25,264 nt of DNA from an uncultured Lachnospiraceae bacterium (lineage in GTDB: Bacteria > Bacillota > Clostridia > Lachnospirales > Lachnospiraceae): NCBI GenBank assembly GCA_910579495.1, contig CAJTVD010000058.1, forward strand, positions 1 to 25,264. Direction: 5' to 3'. Below the pieces are notes generated by a model. It worked only from the letters and a program-made list of their open reading frames with translations, was not told where the DNA came from and did no database searches. The number at the start of each line of letters is the position of its first letter. Position 1 is the stretch's first letter. This document shows, piece by piece, positions 24,912 through 25,264 of this stretch. A program made the translations under genes and the position numbers.

Positions 24912-25022
24912 TATAAAAACCATGCGGCCACAATCCGGCGCTGGGTGAACGCCGACAAAAAGAAAGAGGAACCGCCTGTTCGGAACCGTGATTACAGTGT
25001 AGAGGAAGGAGAAACCATATGA
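24912..25022 (+). pseudogene. 3' end of a mobile-element replication protein
   Basis: The frame opens just after TGA (24909-24911) and reads YKNHAATIRRWVNADKKK, continuing to the ending RNRDYSVEEGETI and TGA. This tail, placed directly in front of a DnaC-like gene with an ATGA overlap, is what is seen at the end of replisome-organizer-type genes in Clostridia conjugative elements and phages (family knowledge). The rest of the gene is absent, so the element was cut or rearranged at about 24900. An alternative, a short start-to-stop frame at 24895 (MDNTVDIKTMRPQSGAG), shows that the sequence before the junction comes from something else. Confidence 0.5.
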
Positions 25023-25264
25023 TAGAGATTACCGCAGAAGTCCGGGCAGCCATTGACCGGGCCGCCGGGGATATGGAACTTGCCGGGGACGAATACATAG
25101 AACCGGCTGACGGGCTTATCCACTGTAAGAAATGCCGTGGCAGCCGCCAGACTGTCGTGCCCAGGTTCGGAGGCTCCGGCTATTTCATGCCCCGCTGCCT
25201 CTGTCCCTGCCAGCAGAAGGCGCAGGAGGAACGGAAAGCCATGGAGCGTATCAAACGCCGGAAG
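25019..25264 (+). CDS. DnaC-like helicase loader, N-terminal part (cut by window edge)
   Basis: An ATG at 25019 follows GGAAGGAG and overlaps the upstream stop as ATGA. The 82 codons to the window edge have no stop. The protein has an acidic helical start (EVRAAIDRAAGDMELAGDEY) and a cysteine pattern HCKKCRGSRQT ... RCLCPCQQ, a zinc-ribbon-like motif seen before the AAA+ ATPase of element-borne DnaC/IstB-type loaders. A basic helix (EERKAMERIKRRK) follows. The ATPase domain would lie beyond the window. These proteins load the replicative helicase during element replication. This marks a second mobile element to the right of the N-glycan locus. Confidence 0.75.
   Translation, partial: MIEITAEVRAAIDRAAGDMELAGDEYIEPADGLIHCKKCRGSRQTVVPRFGGSGYFMPRCLCPCQQKAQEERKAMERIKRRK

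Noticed and set aside
1..25264. CRISPR array, tRNA or rRNA genes
   Set aside because: No regularly spaced repeats, no cloverleaf-like sequence with a T-loop motif, and no rRNA segment were seen by eye on either strand.

Overview
The window looks like the chromosome of a gut Clostridia species, most likely a Lachnospiraceae (Clostridium cluster XIVa) member. This is an inference from the strong AGGAGG-type ribosome binding sites, the moderate-GC core, the YesM/YesN-type two-component pair, the LplB-type sugar permeases and the flanking Clostridia-type conjugative-element fragments. No rRNA, tRNA or other taxonomic marker is present.

Layout. (1) Positions 1 to about 3360 are the decayed, mostly AT-rich edge of an integrated mobile element, all on the minus strand: a small gene cut by the window edge, a SAM methyltransferase, a broken small element gene, a membrane-anchored XRE regulator with its own terminator, two coupled small element genes, and a chimeric relic in which an IS256-type transposase piece is joined in frame to an IS66-type C-terminus. 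(2) 3448-5725 is a two-gene plus-strand operon: a PadR-family repressor with an operator-like inverted repeat on its own promoter, then a flavodoxin-fold/SCP2-like/membrane fusion protein. (3) 5850-20745 is the core of the window, a plus-strand locus of eight genes. It holds a secreted GH85 endo-beta-N-acetylglucosaminidase lipoprotein, a cytoplasmic GH38 alpha-mannosidase, a YesM-type histidine kinase, a YesN/AraC-type response regulator, and an importer of one solute-binding lipoprotein, two permeases and a second solute-binding lipoprotein, closed by a strong terminator. (4) 20929-23900 holds two adjacent exporter-type ABC genes in AT-rich DNA. Both have lost part of the transmembrane domain and changed frame, while their ATPase domains still read through. 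(5) 24015-24767 is a nucleoside phosphorylase-like gene. (6) From about 24912 to the end a second mobile-element fragment begins with the tail of a probable replication protein, overlapping the start of a DnaC-like helicase loader.

How the core could work (inference). GH85 on the outer face of the membrane would release high-mannose or hybrid N-glycans from host or dietary glycoproteins, leaving one GlcNAc on the protein. The lipoproteins and LplB/CUT1-type permeases would import the freed oligosaccharide, probably powered by an ATPase encoded elsewhere because none is in the locus. GH38 would trim mannose inside the cell, and the two-component pair would sense the substrate and switch on transcription. 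This is a compact N-glycan foraging system and is the most interesting content of the window; its pieces are known families, but the arrangement, with two different binding proteins flanking one permease pair, deserves a closer look.
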